Assembly (NCBI RefSeq): GCF_003932755.1
Contig: NZ_CP024202.1
Span: forward strand, 2,976,001-3,040,000
Direction: 5' to 3'
DNA length: 64,000 nucleotides
Source: Methylomicrobium sp. wino1
Lineage (GTDB): Bacteria > Pseudomonadota > Gammaproteobacteria > Methylococcales > Methylomonadaceae
The notes beneath the pieces were generated by a model that had not been told where the DNA came from, made no database searches, and saw nothing but the letters and a program-made list of their open reading frames with translations. A program made the position numbers and the translations under genes. Shown piece by piece: positions 36,157 to 45,599 of this stretch. Each line of letters starts with the position of its first letter. The first letter of the stretch is position 1.

Positions 36157-37431
36157 CTATCGAATGGCCTTAAAGCCGATATCGGTTCGATAATAGATGC
36201 CATCCCATTGTATCTCGGCGGTTAATGCATAGGCATTGTGTTGAGCATCCTTGATCGTTTCACCCAAAGCGCAAGCGCATAATACACGCCCCCCCGATGT
36301 AGCGATGTCATTGCCTTGTAACTGAGTGCCGGCATGAAACACTTTTCGGTCGGCTAGATCCGTTGAGGGTAATCCCGTGATGACGTCGCCTTTTCGGTAG
36401 TCGCCCGGATAACCGCCCGCGGCTAAGACTACGCCAAGAGCGGCGCGTTCGTCCCAGTCGGTTTCGACTGTATTCAGGTTACCGTCTAGGGCGGCTTCGC
36501 AGAGTTCGGTCAAATCGCTTTTTAAGCGCATCATGATCGGTTGCGTCTCCGGGTCGCCGAACCGGCAATTGTACTCGAGAACTTTGAGCGAACCGTTTGG
36601 CGCGATCATCAATCCTGCGTATAAAAATCCTGTGTAAGGATTGCCGTCTTCAATCATGCCTTGCAGCGTCGGCTCTATAACCTCGCGCATGACTCGATCA
36701 TGGATTTCCGTTGTCACGACAGGGGCGGGGGAGTAGGCGCCCATGCCGCCGGTGTTCGGTCCTTTGTCGCCGTTGTCTCGGGCTTTGTGGTCTTGCGAAG
36801 TGGCCATGGGTAAGGCGTGTTTGCCGTCGGCGATAACGATGAAGCTGGCTTCCTCCCCGGCCAAAAATTCTTCGATTACAACGCGGTTACCGGCCGCTCC
36901 GAAGGCATTTCCGGATAACATGTCTTCGACTGCGTTAGTCGCTTCAGCTACGGTTTGTGCGACAATCACGCCTTTGCCTGCTGCGAGTCCGTCGGCTTTG
37001 ACGACGATCGGTGCCCCTTTGGTTTCGATATAGGCAATCGCTTCGGCGGTATCGGTGAAGGTTTGGTATTCGGCCGTCGGTATATTGTGGCGCGCCATGA
37101 AGTCTTTACAGAACGCTTTGGAGCCCTCCAATTGCGCGGCTTGAGCGGTGGGTCCGAAGCATTTCAAGCCGGCTTCTAGAAAACTGTCGACGATACCTTT
37201 GACCAACGGAGCCTCGGGCCCGACGATGGTCAGGTCGATTTGTTGTTGTTTGGCAAAGGCTAGTAATGCGTTTACGTCGTCAGCTGCAATGTCGACATTT
37301 TCAAGATTGGGTTCTAATGCGGTTCCGGCATTGCCGGGCGCAACGAAGACTTTTTCGGCTTTCGGAGATTGCGCGGCTTTCCAAGCCAAGGCATGTTCGC
37401 GGCCGCCGCCGCCGACAATAAGAATTTTCAT
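36157..37431 (-). CDS. purD: Phosphoribosylamine-glycine ligase PurD
   Basis: Second step of purine synthesis, an ATP-grasp enzyme, 424 residues from the ATG at 37431 (a TTG four codons earlier is less likely). It begins MKILIVGGGGREHALAWK, with the PGNAGT loop, and carries DHKARDNGDKGPNTGGMGAYSPAP and LKVLEYNCRFGDPETQ. It is on the same strand as purH but separated from it by about 0.9 kb of repeats. Confidence 0.95.
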   Translation of the reverse strand: MKILIVGGGGREHALAWKAAQSPKAEKVFVAPGNAGTALEPNLENVDIAADDVNALLAFAKQQQIDLTIVGPEAPLVKGIVDSFLEAGLKCFGPTAQAAQLEGSKAFCKDFMARHNIPTAEYQTFTDTAEAIAYIETKGAPIVVKADGLAAGKGVIVAQTVAEATNAVEDMLSGNAFGAAGNRVVIEEFLAGEEASFIVIADGKHALPMATSQDHKARDNGDKGPNTGGMGAYSPAPVVTTEIHDRVMREVIEPTLQGMIEDGNPYTGFLYAGLMIAPNGSLKVLEYNCRFGDPETQPIMMRLKSDLTELCEAALDGNLNTVETDWDERAALGVVLAAGGYPGDYRKGDVITGLPSTDLADRKVFHAGTQLQGNDIATSGGRVLCACALGETIKDAQHNAYALTAEIQWDGIYYRTDIGFKAIR

Positions 37432-37586
37432 TCGGTTTCTCAAAATTGGTGTTTTATTTATAGCACATGGATTAACCTAAAAAAGCATTGCACCATGAAG
37501 AGTAATAGGTTGATTCAATAACTTGTTGTAGGTTTCTATTTTGAATGGGTGCTGATACGACACAACGTTTATAACTTGTTTTTTAT

Positions 37587-37989
37587 TACCATGAAGGGCA
37601 TGAAGATAATGAAGGGAAGAGTATGGCTCTTCCGTACTTGCCGTGGTAATAGCATATCGATACCAAATAAGAAAAGAAGGTGGTCTTTAAGTAATTGATA
37701 AAAAACATAAAATTTACATTAAGAAATTGTTTTATGGCTAATTTGTCGAGCTACCACGGGAAATCCGGAAGAGCCAAGAGTATTGAGTGTTTTATGAACT
37801 GTCCCAATATCACAGATGAACTCACTCAATAGATAAACCTAAATACAGTAATACAGCGTTTTCCAATCAAGTTAATGACTAAAAAATTTCAAAACATTGG
37901 CAATAATGATGGCATAGGTTGTTAATGGTTAGTAACTTATTTAAATTGAAAGCGCTGTATCTTCAAGTCCTTCATGCTCTTCATGGTAA
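37587..37989. repeat. Outer inverted pair of CATGAAG arms
   Basis: TTACCATGAAGGGCATGAAG starts at 37586-37587 and its near reverse complement CTTCATGCTCTTCATGGTAA ends at 37989. The arms resemble a pair at 32886-33028. The 153-bp element at 37624 lies inside. No gene is seen in the whole purD-purH gap (37432-38325). Confidence 0.5.
37624..37776. mobile_element. 153-bp MITE-like element with target duplication
   Basis: Terminal inverted repeats of 25 bases, TGGCTCTTCCG...CGTGGTA at 37624-37648 and its reverse complement at 37752-37776, agree at 22 of 25 positions. They are flanked by identical AGAGTA at 37618-37623 and 37777-37782, a six-base target duplication. The interior is AT-rich and has no open frame, so it must move by a transposase from elsewhere. 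Confidence 0.65.
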
Positions 37990-38074
37990 AAAATAAGTGA
38001 TATTTTTTGGAATCGGCTCCCGTTTATATAGAACTTTCGTTCAACCAAATCATATCTTCCGTGTCTTATTTTCT

Positions 38075-38162
38075 GGTTCCCACGGTCCTCCGTGGGAACC
38101 CATACCTTGGCTGCCGAGGCAAGACCGGTATGCATTCCCACGCTGGAGCGTTGGGAACGAGG
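38075..38162. repeat. Palindromic repeat GGTTCCCACGG...CCGTGGGAACC
   Basis: Three palindromes in series: GGTTCCCACGGtccTCCGTGGGAACC-type at 38075-38100, then CTTGGCtgccGAGGCAAG inside CATACC...GGTATG, then CATTCCCACGC with GTTGGGAACG. Parts recur at 34.3 and 26.6 kb. Confidence 0.6.
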
Positions 38163-38325
38163 AATATATTGAGCAGCCCTCCCCGTGAAAAACACAATTA
38201 ACATCAGCCTGTTGTAAAACTTGGTCATGGAAGCTTTGAGTATCGTTCTGCAACTGCCGGTATCTCATTAAACCATTTCTTGCTTTGTTATTGGTTTCTT
38301 CCGTGTCTTATTTGATTGCCTAGTT

Positions 38326-39885
38326 TTAGTGCCGGAAATGGCGCATGCCGGTAAAGACCATTGCGATATTGTGCTCGTCGGCCGCAGCAATGACTTCGTT
38401 GTCGCGCATCGAGCCGCCGGGTTGGATCACGGCGGTGATGCCGCATTCTGCAGCGGAGTCGATGCCGTCGCGAAACGGAAAGAACGCGTCCGATGCCATT
38501 ACCGAACCCGGCACGGACAAGCCTTCGTCGGCGGCTTTGATGCCGGCGATTTTAGCCGAATATACGCGGCTCATTTGTCCGGCGCCGACGCCGATCGTTT
38601 GGCCGTTTTTGCAATAGACGATCGCATTGGATTTGACGAACTTGGCGACCTTCCAAGCAAACATCAAGTCGGCGAGTTCCTGGGCAGTCGGAGCGCGGCG
38701 GCTGACAACTTTTAGTTCGGCTTGCGCCACGGTGCCGTGATCGCGGTCTTGTACCAATAATCCGCCAGTCACTTTTTTATAATCGAAGCTGGGCTCGTTA
38801 CCGCTAGTCCAGATACCCGTTTCCAGAACTCTGATGTTTTGTTTTTTCGCGAGAACGGCGCGTGCGGCGTTGTTAACTGTAGGCGCGATAATGACTTCGA
38901 CGAATTGGCGGTCGATGATGGCCGAGGCGGTTGCTTCATCGAGTTCTCGGTTGAAAGCGATGATGCCGCCGAATGCCGAGGTTGGGTCGGTCGCATGGGC
39001 TCTGTCGTAAGCCTCTAGAATAGTGTCCGCGATTGCGACGCCGCAGGGATTGGCATGTTTGACGATGACACAGGCGGGTTGCTCTTCGAAGGACTTGACA
39101 CATTCAAGCGAGGCGTCAGAGTCGGCGATATTGTTATAGGAAAGTTCCTTACCTTGTATTTGATTCGCGGCGGCGATGCTTCCTGCAGCCGGGTTACGCT
39201 CCCGGTAAAAAGCGGCCGATTGGTGAGGGTTTTCACCATAACGCATGGTTTGTTTGAGTTTGAACTGCAAATTCAGGACTTCGGGAAATGTTTGATTGTT
39301 GATTCGACCCAGATAGGCGGAAATCGCGGTATCGTAGTTTGCGGTATGCTGAAAACATTTTAAAGCTAGGCTAAAGCGCGTTTCTTGGGATAAGCCTATG
39401 TTGTTTTCTCTCAACTCCGACAAGATACTTTTGTAGTCTCTGGGGTCAACGACGACCGCGACGTCGGCATGGTTTTTGGCGGCCGCGCGAATCATCGTCG
39501 GTCCGCCAATATCGATGTTTTCAATTGCGGTTTCTAGGTCACAATCCGGCCTGGCGATGGTTTGTTCAAACGGATAAAGGTTGACCACGACCATGTCGAT
39601 CGCGGCGATGCCGTTGTCTGCCATTACATCGTCGTCGACGCCTCGCCGGCCCAGTATGCCTCCGTGTATCTTCGGATGCAACGTTTTGACTCGTCCGTCC
39701 ATCATTTCCGGAAAACCGGTATAGTCGGAGACTTCAATGACGGGAATATCTTGTTCGGCCAAAGTTTTTGCTGTGCCGCCGGTGGACAAAATTTCAATGC
39801 CTAATTCGTTCAGTGCTCGGCAAAATTCAACGATGCCGTATTTATCGGAAACGCTGACTAGTGCGCGAGTAACTTTTTTGTACAT
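38326..39885 (-). CDS. purH: Bifunctional AICAR formyltransferase / IMP cyclohydrolase PurH
   Basis: Last two steps of IMP synthesis, 519 residues from the ATG at 39885 ([17 protein letters not shown]); a Met 25 codons upstream lacks family similarity. The IMP cyclohydrolase (MGS-like) domain covers about 1-195 with STGGTAKTL and [14 protein letters not shown]. The formyltransferase part has KHANPCGVA and ends [27 protein letters not shown] and GMRHFRH. Confidence 0.96.
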   Translation of the reverse strand: MYKKVTRALVSVSDKYGIVEFCRALNELGIEILSTGGTAKTLAEQDIPVIEVSDYTGFPEMMDGRVKTLHPKIHGGILGRRGVDDDVMADNGIAAIDMVVVNLYPFEQTIARPDCDLETAIENIDIGGPTMIRAAAKNHADVAVVVDPRDYKSILSELRENNIGLSQETRFSLALKCFQHTANYDTAISAYLGRINNQTFPEVLNLQFKLKQTMRYGENPHQSAAFYRERNPAAGSIAAANQIQGKELSYNNIADSDASLECVKSFEEQPACVIVKHANPCGVAIADTILEAYDRAHATDPTSAFGGIIAFNRELDEATASAIIDRQFVEVIIAPTVNNAARAVLAKKQNIRVLETGIWTSGNEPSFDYKKVTGGLLVQDRDHGTVAQAELKVVSRRAPTAQELADLMFAWKVAKFVKSNAIVYCKNGQTIGVGAGQMSRVYSAKIAGIKAADEGLSVPGSVMASDAFFPFRDGIDSAAECGITAVIQPGGSMRDNEVIAAADEHNIAMVFTGMRHFRH

Positions 39886-40020
39886 GAGTGGAGCCTCGGG
39901 TAAGGGGTGTTGATCGATATCGGAAAGGGTTTCGGGTATCACTGGGCAGTCAAGCCACAAAAAATAGAAAGTTTATGAAGACCTTAGGGGGGTTATAGAA
40001 AAGGTATTCATCGATTTTCG

Positions 40021-40168
40021 ACGTAATTATTCATACCCCCTATCATTCCCACGCTCCAGCGTGGGAATGAAGACCGAGACGCTCCAGCGTCTCGTACCGC
40101 TGGAGCGGTACTCAGGCATTCCCACGCAGAGCATGGGAACGAGAATGGCCGGGGGACTGAATACTTAC
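40021..40168. repeat. 149-bp four-hairpin repeat element, inverted copy 2
   Basis: Reverse complement of the element at 28424-28572 with about 85-90 percent identity by eye, including all four internal palindromes and both ends (ACGTAATTATTCAT and CTGAATACTTAC). Located between purH and fis. Confidence 0.8.
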
Positions 40169-40270
40169 TTTTCGACAATTCGATTAATACCTTTTTCCTT
40201 TCGTGGTTAAATTTTTTTTAGGTAGCCCGGAAAAGTAATATCCTTGAACGAGAGCGGTATTAGTAATAAA

Positions 40271-40351
40271 TAACCCAGCTTTAACAAATGTAATTCCATA
40301 ATATTTGTTATTTTCAATATCCTATCTTTACTAAATGTTAAGGCTGGGTTA
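40271..40351. repeat. 81-bp palindromic element overlapping the fis stop
   Basis: TAACCCAGCTTTAACA (40271-40286) and TGTTAAGGCTGGGTTA (40336-40351) are reverse complements at 15 of 16 positions. The last three bases of the right arm are the complement of the fis TAA stop codon. Longer-spaced arms of the same family bracket the pstA-pstB gap. Confidence 0.75.
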
Positions 40352-40633
40352 AGAAATACCGTATTGGTCCAGTTTTTTACGTAAGGTGCTACGACTCAAA
40401 CCGAGTACTTTGGCAGCCTTGGTTTGATTATAACCGGCATGTTGTAGAGTGACTTCCAGGAGCGGCTTTTCGACTTCGCCGATGACCATTGCGTGTAGTT
40501 CTGCCGCATCATGACCGTTTAGTTGCGAAAAATAGAGCTCAATGGCTTGTTTTACCTGTGCAGACAACGGTATTGCGGTGGGTATTTTATTGTCAATATT
40601 AATCACCTTAGCGGATTGTTGAGTTGCTTCCAT
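40349..40633 (-). CDS. fis: DNA-binding protein Fis
   Basis: Nucleoid-associated protein and transcription regulator, 94 residues from the ATG at 40633, one base after the dusB stop. The C-terminal helix-turn-helix is typical: LQHAGYNQTKAAKVLGLSRSTLRKKLDQYGI. The dusB-fis order is the classical gammaproteobacterial arrangement and decides the start. Longer in-frame extensions upstream overlap dusB and are not used. Confidence 0.94.
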   Translation of the reverse strand: MEATQQSAKVINIDNKIPTAIPLSAQVKQAIELYFSQLNGHDAAELHAMVIGEVEKPLLEVTLQHAGYNQTKAAKVLGLSRSTLRKKLDQYGIS

Positions 40634-40634
40634 A

Positions 40635-41618
40635 TTATGCAGCACGATGGTATGAAAAATGCCTGAATGCCGACTCGATACGCTGAATTTGCTCGGTCGG
40701 CTGTTGAGCACGGTTGATAGCACAGCGAATGTCGACAGGCAAGATGCCGAGCCTATCAAAATACCAACCGATATGTTTGCGCGCTATTTTAACACCGCTT
40801 AGGTTGCCGTAGAAACTATATAATTGTTGTACATGGCTCAATAGAGTTTCGCGGACCGAGTCGATAGTTTGCGTTTCTAAGGGCTCTTCGTTCTGTAATG
40901 AGCTATTTATGGCGCTAAAAATCCACGGGTTGCCTTGTGCGCTGCGGCCTATCATTAGTGCATCGGCACCGGTTATTTTCAAGACATAACGGGCTTTTTC
41001 GGCTGAGTCGATGTCTCCATTCGCGATGACCGGGATAGAGACGCTTTTTTTGATCTGCTTTATGGTTTCGTATTCGGCGCTGCCATTAAATTTACAGGCG
41101 CGCGTTCGGCCATGGACAGTGAGTGCGGCAATGCCGGCGTTCTCAGCTATGCGAGCGATAGCCGGCGCATTACGATTTTGTGGATTCCAACCGGTGCGGA
41201 TTTTTAACGTGACCGGAACGGAAACCGCGTCGACAACGGCTTCGAGAATGCGTTTAACGATATCTTCGTCCCTCATCAGGGCGGAGCCGGCGGCGATTGC
41301 ACAGACTTTTTTGGCCGGACAGCCCATGTTGATATCGATAATGTCGGCACCCCGGTCGGCGTTAAGTTTAGCGGCGTCGGCCATTTGCCGCGGATTCGTT
41401 CCGACGATCTGCACCGAACGCAGGCCTGTTTCGCCGCTGTGGTCGGTTTTTAATAAGGTACGTTTATTGCCTTGTAGCGCCGGCAGGGAGCTGACCATTT
41501 CGGATACGGTAAGCCCAGCGCCGAATCGTTTGCAGAGCGTCCTAAATGGGCGGTCGGTAATGCCGGCCATTGGGGCGAGAATTAGATTGTTTTCGAGAGT
41601 ATGCGGTCCTATTTGCAT
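40635..41618 (-). CDS. dusB: tRNA-dihydrouridine synthase DusB
   Basis: FMN enzyme that reduces uridines in the tRNA D-loop, 327 residues. It starts IGPHTLENNLILAPMAGITDRPFR and has the catalytic-cysteine block INMGCPAKKVCAIAAGSALM, then HGRTR and VIANGDIDS. It is translated just ahead of fis. Confidence 0.95.
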   Translation of the reverse strand: MQIGPHTLENNLILAPMAGITDRPFRTLCKRFGAGLTVSEMVSSLPALQGNKRTLLKTDHSGETGLRSVQIVGTNPRQMADAAKLNADRGADIIDINMGCPAKKVCAIAAGSALMRDEDIVKRILEAVVDAVSVPVTLKIRTGWNPQNRNAPAIARIAENAGIAALTVHGRTRACKFNGSAEYETIKQIKKSVSIPVIANGDIDSAEKARYVLKITGADALMIGRSAQGNPWIFSAINSSLQNEEPLETQTIDSVRETLLSHVQQLYSFYGNLSGVKIARKHIGWYFDRLGILPVDIRCAINRAQQPTEQIQRIESAFRHFSYHRAA

Positions 41619-41776
41619 GGTTTTAGTTAGCGGTTAGCAGTGAATAGTGGCTTGGGACGTTGGGGCGTCCCTTGATCAGAGGATATGACTTTTAATATCG
41701 TGTTGTGGAATGCGCTATATAGGCTAAATCGCCCGCAAAACTTTTAGCTGCTAATCCATTATCCATTCACTATTCT

Positions 41777-42316
41777 CTATTTACTTTTCTCTTTTTCAAT
41801 TTCGTCATTCCAGATGGGATTAACGCGGTCTTCCGGGTTAAGCTTATCTTCGTCACTTTGATAAATATGCCAGAACGATTTATCGATAGCGCCGTCTTTA
41901 TAGTTTTCTTTTTTCTCGTGACCGAATGGGCACCACCAATTTTCGACGATTTTGACCAGGTAAGTATGCCACTCGAATAAGCCGACGCTGAGTGGGCAAT
42001 ACCAAGTGCAGTTGAATAACCAGTAAAGTTTCGATTGTGAAGGACTCAATTTGAATGTTGGGTCCATTGTAATTTGGTTTTTTAAGTTATAGCGGTGGGT
42101 CGAGCGGGCCGGCAAGAAATCGGATAAAGTTTTGAGGTCTTTGGCGCCGATCAAGCGTAAATGTAGATAGGTTAGATAAGCGCTAGCAAATACGAATGGT
42201 AACGTCAGTATCGGTAAATAAATCAATGGTACACCGATCGCTCTTTTCCAAACAGGAACGTTTCGGTAATTGCGGCCGATGGCAACGCGGTGAGCACAGG
42301 TATTGCAGGCTTTCAT
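41777..42316 (-). CDS. Cys-rich membrane protein of unknown function
   Basis: Unrecognised 179-residue protein. It begins MKACNTCAHR, a CxxC pair at C4/C7, has one or two membrane segments (about 27-57), and in the second half carries C103 and C107 (NCTWYCPL) and C129 in WWCPFGH. A tail of about 45 charged residues ends EIEKEKSK. Five cysteines with several His and Trp suggest a metal or redox site at the membrane face, which is inference. It starts two bases after the stop of the CcoI-type metal-binding domain gene, so the two are co-translated. Confidence 0.75.
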   Translation of the reverse strand: MKACNTCAHRVAIGRNYRNVPVWKRAIGVPLIYLPILTLPFVFASAYLTYLHLRLIGAKDLKTLSDFLPARSTHRYNLKNQITMDPTFKLSPSQSKLYWLFNCTWYCPLSVGLFEWHTYLVKIVENWWCPFGHEKKENYKDGAIDKSFWHIYQSDEDKLNPEDRVNPIWNDEIEKEKSK

Positions 42317-42318
42317 GG

Positions 42319-42525
42319 TTAATAGACCTCTTTATTAGGTGGTGTGATTGGGTCGTCGGGTTGATTGGCGTCGGTATTTTGATTTTCGTTGAGCAGTTGA
42401 TAAATGCTTAAGCATCCGGCACAGCAGAAGGGTAATTGTTTTGTGGGTGTGTCGAGTGTAAAGCCTTTTATTTCAACCTGTTGTCCGCACAATGCGCACG
42501 GTGGTTTTGTTGCTTCAGTGGACAT
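42319..42525 (-). CDS. Free-standing heavy-metal-binding domain (P-type ATPase N-terminal type)
   Basis: A 68-residue protein with the pattern C10-x2-C13, then F-C34-C35-x2-C38 and SIYQLL. This is the metal-binding domain normally found at the N-terminus of CcoI/FixI-type copper ATPases (PF12156-like). No ATPase follows; instead the unknown Cys-rich membrane protein begins two bases after. It lies 12 bases downstream of rlmI. It may act as a metallochaperone for copper or another soft metal; this is inferred from the domain only. Confidence 0.78.
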   Translation of the reverse strand: MSTEATKPPCALCGQQVEIKGFTLDTPTKQLPFCCAGCLSIYQLLNENQNTDANQPDDPITPPNKEVY

Positions 42526-42537
42526 ATAACGAAAAGG

Positions 42538-43734
42538 TCATAAGCTTGGAGAAACGGCGCAAAAAAACGTTTTTAAATAATCCGTTTCCGGTATTGCCGG
42601 GTGTATCGGGTGATCGGGCCCCTGTCCGCCGGCAGCAAAAAAAATTAAATGTCGATCTATATGGCGCGCGGAAGATCTTAATATTTCGTGGAGCGCATCG
42701 GGTCCTAGATGGTGTGAACAGGACGCGGAAACCAGTATGCCGTTCGGAGATAATATTTGCAAGGCTAAATGATTGAGACGCCGGTAGGCTTCATAGCCTT
42801 GTTTAAAATCTTTTTTGCGTTTAATCAATGCGGGCGGGTCAAGGACGATAATATCGTAATGACGATTATCTTGACAGGCTGTCTTCAAAAAAGCGAAAAC
42901 ATCGCTGTGCAGAAACTTCATTTTTGTTTCCACGCCGTTTAATTGCGCATTGTTCGACGCGAGTTTCAGTGAGTTCTCGGAGGCGTCGACGCAAGTGACT
43001 TCGGAGGCTCCGGAGACGGCCGCAAGAATACTCCACGCGCCGGTATAGCAGAATAGATCCAATACGCTTCGTTCTTTACACAGTTGCGCGAGACGATTGC
43101 GGCTGTCGCGATGGTCGTAAAACCAGCCGGTCTTTTGGCCTTCTCGAATGTCGACCTCGTATCGGCAGCCGTTTTCTTCAATGATCAGGGCTTCGGGTAG
43201 CTTGCCGTAGATGATTTCATTGTCTAAAGGCAAGCCTTCCAATGCTCGTTGACTATTGTCGTTTTTCAATACGACGGCTTGCGGGTCAAACAGTTCGATC
43301 AAAGCGGTCAGTAAGTCGTCTTTGCGCTGTTCAATGCCGGCGGTCGTGATTTGTACCGACAAAACATCGCCGAAACGGTCCACAACCAAGCCGGGTAGGC
43401 CGTCGCTTTCTCCGAATACAAGACGATAATAAGGTTTGCCGAACAGTTGTTCACGCAGTTGCAATGCGGTGCTTAGTCGCTTTTTAAAAAATTTGATACT
43501 ACAGTTTAGGTCGGATTTTCTGGATAGTAAACGCGCGCAAACCAAGGTATGTGGATTGATATAGGCGCTTCCCAACGGTTTGTCGTTAGCAGCAAGGACA
43601 TTAACCAGTTGTCCGGGTTCGAAATCGTTGAGCACGCTTCGTTTAGTGTCGATTTCATTACTGAAAACCCATAAATGGCCTTGACGCAGGCGTCGTTCTT
43701 CGTTTTTCTTTAAATAAATTGCAGGATGCGACAT
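42538..43734 (-). CDS. rlmI: 23S rRNA methyltransferase RlmI family
   Basis: SAM-dependent methyltransferase acting on a cytosine of 23S rRNA, 398 residues. An N-terminal PUA domain (LKKNEERRLRQGHLWVFSNEI) precedes the Rossmann domain with VLDLFCYTGAWSILAA and the LDPPALIKRKKDF catalytic loop. It starts four bases after the DUF3426 gene stop. Confidence 0.9.
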   Translation of the reverse strand: MSHPAIYLKKNEERRLRQGHLWVFSNEIDTKRSVLNDFEPGQLVNVLAANDKPLGSAYINPHTLVCARLLSRKSDLNCSIKFFKKRLSTALQLREQLFGKPYYRLVFGESDGLPGLVVDRFGDVLSVQITTAGIEQRKDDLLTALIELFDPQAVVLKNDNSQRALEGLPLDNEIIYGKLPEALIIEENGCRYEVDIREGQKTGWFYDHRDSRNRLAQLCKERSVLDLFCYTGAWSILAAVSGASEVTCVDASENSLKLASNNAQLNGVETKMKFLHSDVFAFLKTACQDNRHYDIIVLDPPALIKRKKDFKQGYEAYRRLNHLALQILSPNGILVSASCSHHLGPDALHEILRSSARHIDRHLIFFAAGGQGPDHPIHPAIPETDYLKTFFCAVSPSL

Positions 43735-43737
43735 GAA

Positions 43738-44382
43738 TTAAATGAGTTCAAAAGTATAGCTGCCGACCGAAGTGCCGGGTGCGGCGATGGCGAGACCGAT
43801 TTCAATGGTTTCGTGAGGCGCGATTTTGTCGGTGCGGAAGGTTAAATTGTCCGGTGCAAATGCACGTTGCGCGAAAGGTTCGCCGGAAAGTTTCAGTAAA
43901 GTCAGTTTGATGCCCGGATGCGGCTGGGCGAATTCGGCCTGATTGTTGATGATGGCCCTGAAATAATAATGTTGATCGGCGGTCAAGAGCAGTGAGCTCG
44001 CTAAAACCGAAAAGTCGGTCAGGTTTCTATAGCTGGGTAATTTACAACCTAAATAAGAACAAGCTTCAATGAACCAGGGTCTGAATTTTTCGTGTTGTAA
44101 TGCCGAAGGTCCCTGGAAATAGATGATTTGTCCGCATAATAGGATGATGCCGGCGGCTGCGGATAAACTCCATAAAATCGGGTTGGCGGGCTTGCGGTCT
44201 TGTACCCAAGGTAGGTGTTCTTCAGATGGGGCTAATGCAACATTCGTCGGTGTGTCGCTGAGTCGTTGCAGTGCATCGAATTGCGTCGAGCAGTGAGTGC
44301 AGCGGATCATGCCTCGAGTTGTGCGTAGTTGCTCTACTGTCAATGTTTGCGTGTGGTGACATTCGGGGCATTGTGTGAACAT
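43738..44382 (-). CDS. Zinc-ribbon and DUF3426 membrane protein
   Basis: A 214-residue protein common beside prmA in proteobacteria. The N-terminal MJ0042-type zinc ribbon has C5, C8, C28 and C31. A membrane segment spans about 70-90. The rest is a periplasmic DUF3426 domain with a beta-rich pattern ending SVGSYTFELI. The role of the family is unknown. It begins three bases after prmA. Confidence 0.88.
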   Translation of the reverse strand: MFTQCPECHHTQTLTVEQLRTTRGMIRCTHCSTQFDALQRLSDTPTNVALAPSEEHLPWVQDRKPANPILWSLSAAAGIILLCGQIIYFQGPSALQHEKFRPWFIEACSYLGCKLPSYRNLTDFSVLASSLLLTADQHYYFRAIINNQAEFAQPHPGIKLTLLKLSGEPFAQRAFAPDNLTFRTDKIAPHETIEIGLAIAAPGTSVGSYTFELI

Positions 44383-44385
44383 CGC

Positions 44386-45267
44386 TTATGTATCCTTTCG
44401 GCCATCAAGGCGGCACCAGTCTTCTTGGATTGTCGGCGGATTGAGTGTAATAAAAGGCCGGTACGCCGTGCTAACGGCTTTGGCTTGTTCATTCAAAATG
44501 CCGGATAAAACCAAGGAGCCAGTGGGAGCGACTAGCGCGGCAATCTTGCCGGATAACTCAATTAGCGGTTGAGCCAATATATTTGCTATGACTATGTCGG
44601 CAGTGCAAGCTGCGAATTGTTCCGGTAAATAGCATCGAATTTTATCGGCAATGCCGTTTTTCATCGCATTGTCGTGTGTCGCCGTTAGTGCCTGCGGATC
44701 GATATCGATCGCATGGGCTTCTCGAGCACCGAGCAACACGGCGGCAACCGCCAAAATTCCCGAACCGCAGCCGTAGTCGATGACGGTTTTGTCGCTTAGA
44801 TCATGTTCGGCAAGCCATTCCAGGCACAATGCGGTGGTCGGATGCGTGCCGGTGCCGAATGCAAGCCCAGGGTCGAGAGTCAGGCAAACCGTGCCGGGCT
44901 CTTGTTGCTCTTGCCCGGTCGGGCAAACCCAAAGTCGATCGGCAAACTTCATCGGGTGATAATGTTCCATCCAGGCGCGTTCCCAGGCTTGGTCTTCCAG
45001 AATCTCTGCCGACCATTCCTTGAGCGAGTGATGATTAAAAGCGTTGAAAACTTGTATTTTAATGTCTTCCGGTTGGGCATCGAGTTCGAATAACGCTATG
45101 ACTTTTGTATTCGGCCAGATTTTGGTTTCGCCGGGCAACGGCTCATAAACCGGTTGGTCTTCCGCATCCATGTAGGTAACTGAAACCGCGCTTAGGTTGC
45201 TGAAATAATCCGAAAGTTCGGGAGCAGTCGCTTCGTCAGTGATAACGCTTATCTGGTGCCAGGTCAT
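44386..45267 (-). CDS. prmA: Ribosomal protein L11 methyltransferase PrmA
   Basis: Trimethylates ribosomal protein L11, 293 residues from the ATG at 45267; a TTG lies three codons earlier. Typical motifs are LDPGLAFGTGTHPTT, VIDYGCGSGILAVAA and IVIANILAQPL. It leads the run prmA-DUF3426-rlmI. Confidence 0.94.
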   Translation of the reverse strand: MTWHQISVITDEATAPELSDYFSNLSAVSVTYMDAEDQPVYEPLPGETKIWPNTKVIALFELDAQPEDIKIQVFNAFNHHSLKEWSAEILEDQAWERAWMEHYHPMKFADRLWVCPTGQEQQEPGTVCLTLDPGLAFGTGTHPTTALCLEWLAEHDLSDKTVIDYGCGSGILAVAAVLLGAREAHAIDIDPQALTATHDNAMKNGIADKIRCYLPEQFAACTADIVIANILAQPLIELSGKIAALVAPTGSLVLSGILNEQAKAVSTAYRPFITLNPPTIQEDWCRLDGRKDT

Positions 45268-45599
45268 TAGGTTCAATGGTATGGGATTAAAATGAGTCAG
45301 CGGTGACTATTTCTTTGCTTGCTAATTTCGGCACCGAAGGATGCACATGGAGGCCATGAATGCCTCAATAGAATTTGATATGCGAAAGTTATAATTTAGT
45401 CAATGTTCAATGAATAGCGCAGATCAAATAGGAAAAACGCCGATCGAGAGGCCGTTTTCTCTAAAAGCGTTCGAAATTTCGAAAGTCGAGTTATGCTTTT
45501 CACTAGCCAAATTTAGGCACCGATGCCGAAATTTGACCTGCGATAGGTATGGCATCAGCCTAGCCTAGCAATAGTTATGACTTTGGTTGAACGAAAAGT
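45268..45599. other. Gap between accC and prmA
   Basis: About 330 bases on which I find no gene. The prmA promoter should lie here. I see no strong hairpin with a T-run and no repeat family seen elsewhere in the window, apart from a vague pair around CGGCACCGAAG (45330) and GCACCGATGCC (45518). Confidence 0.4.
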
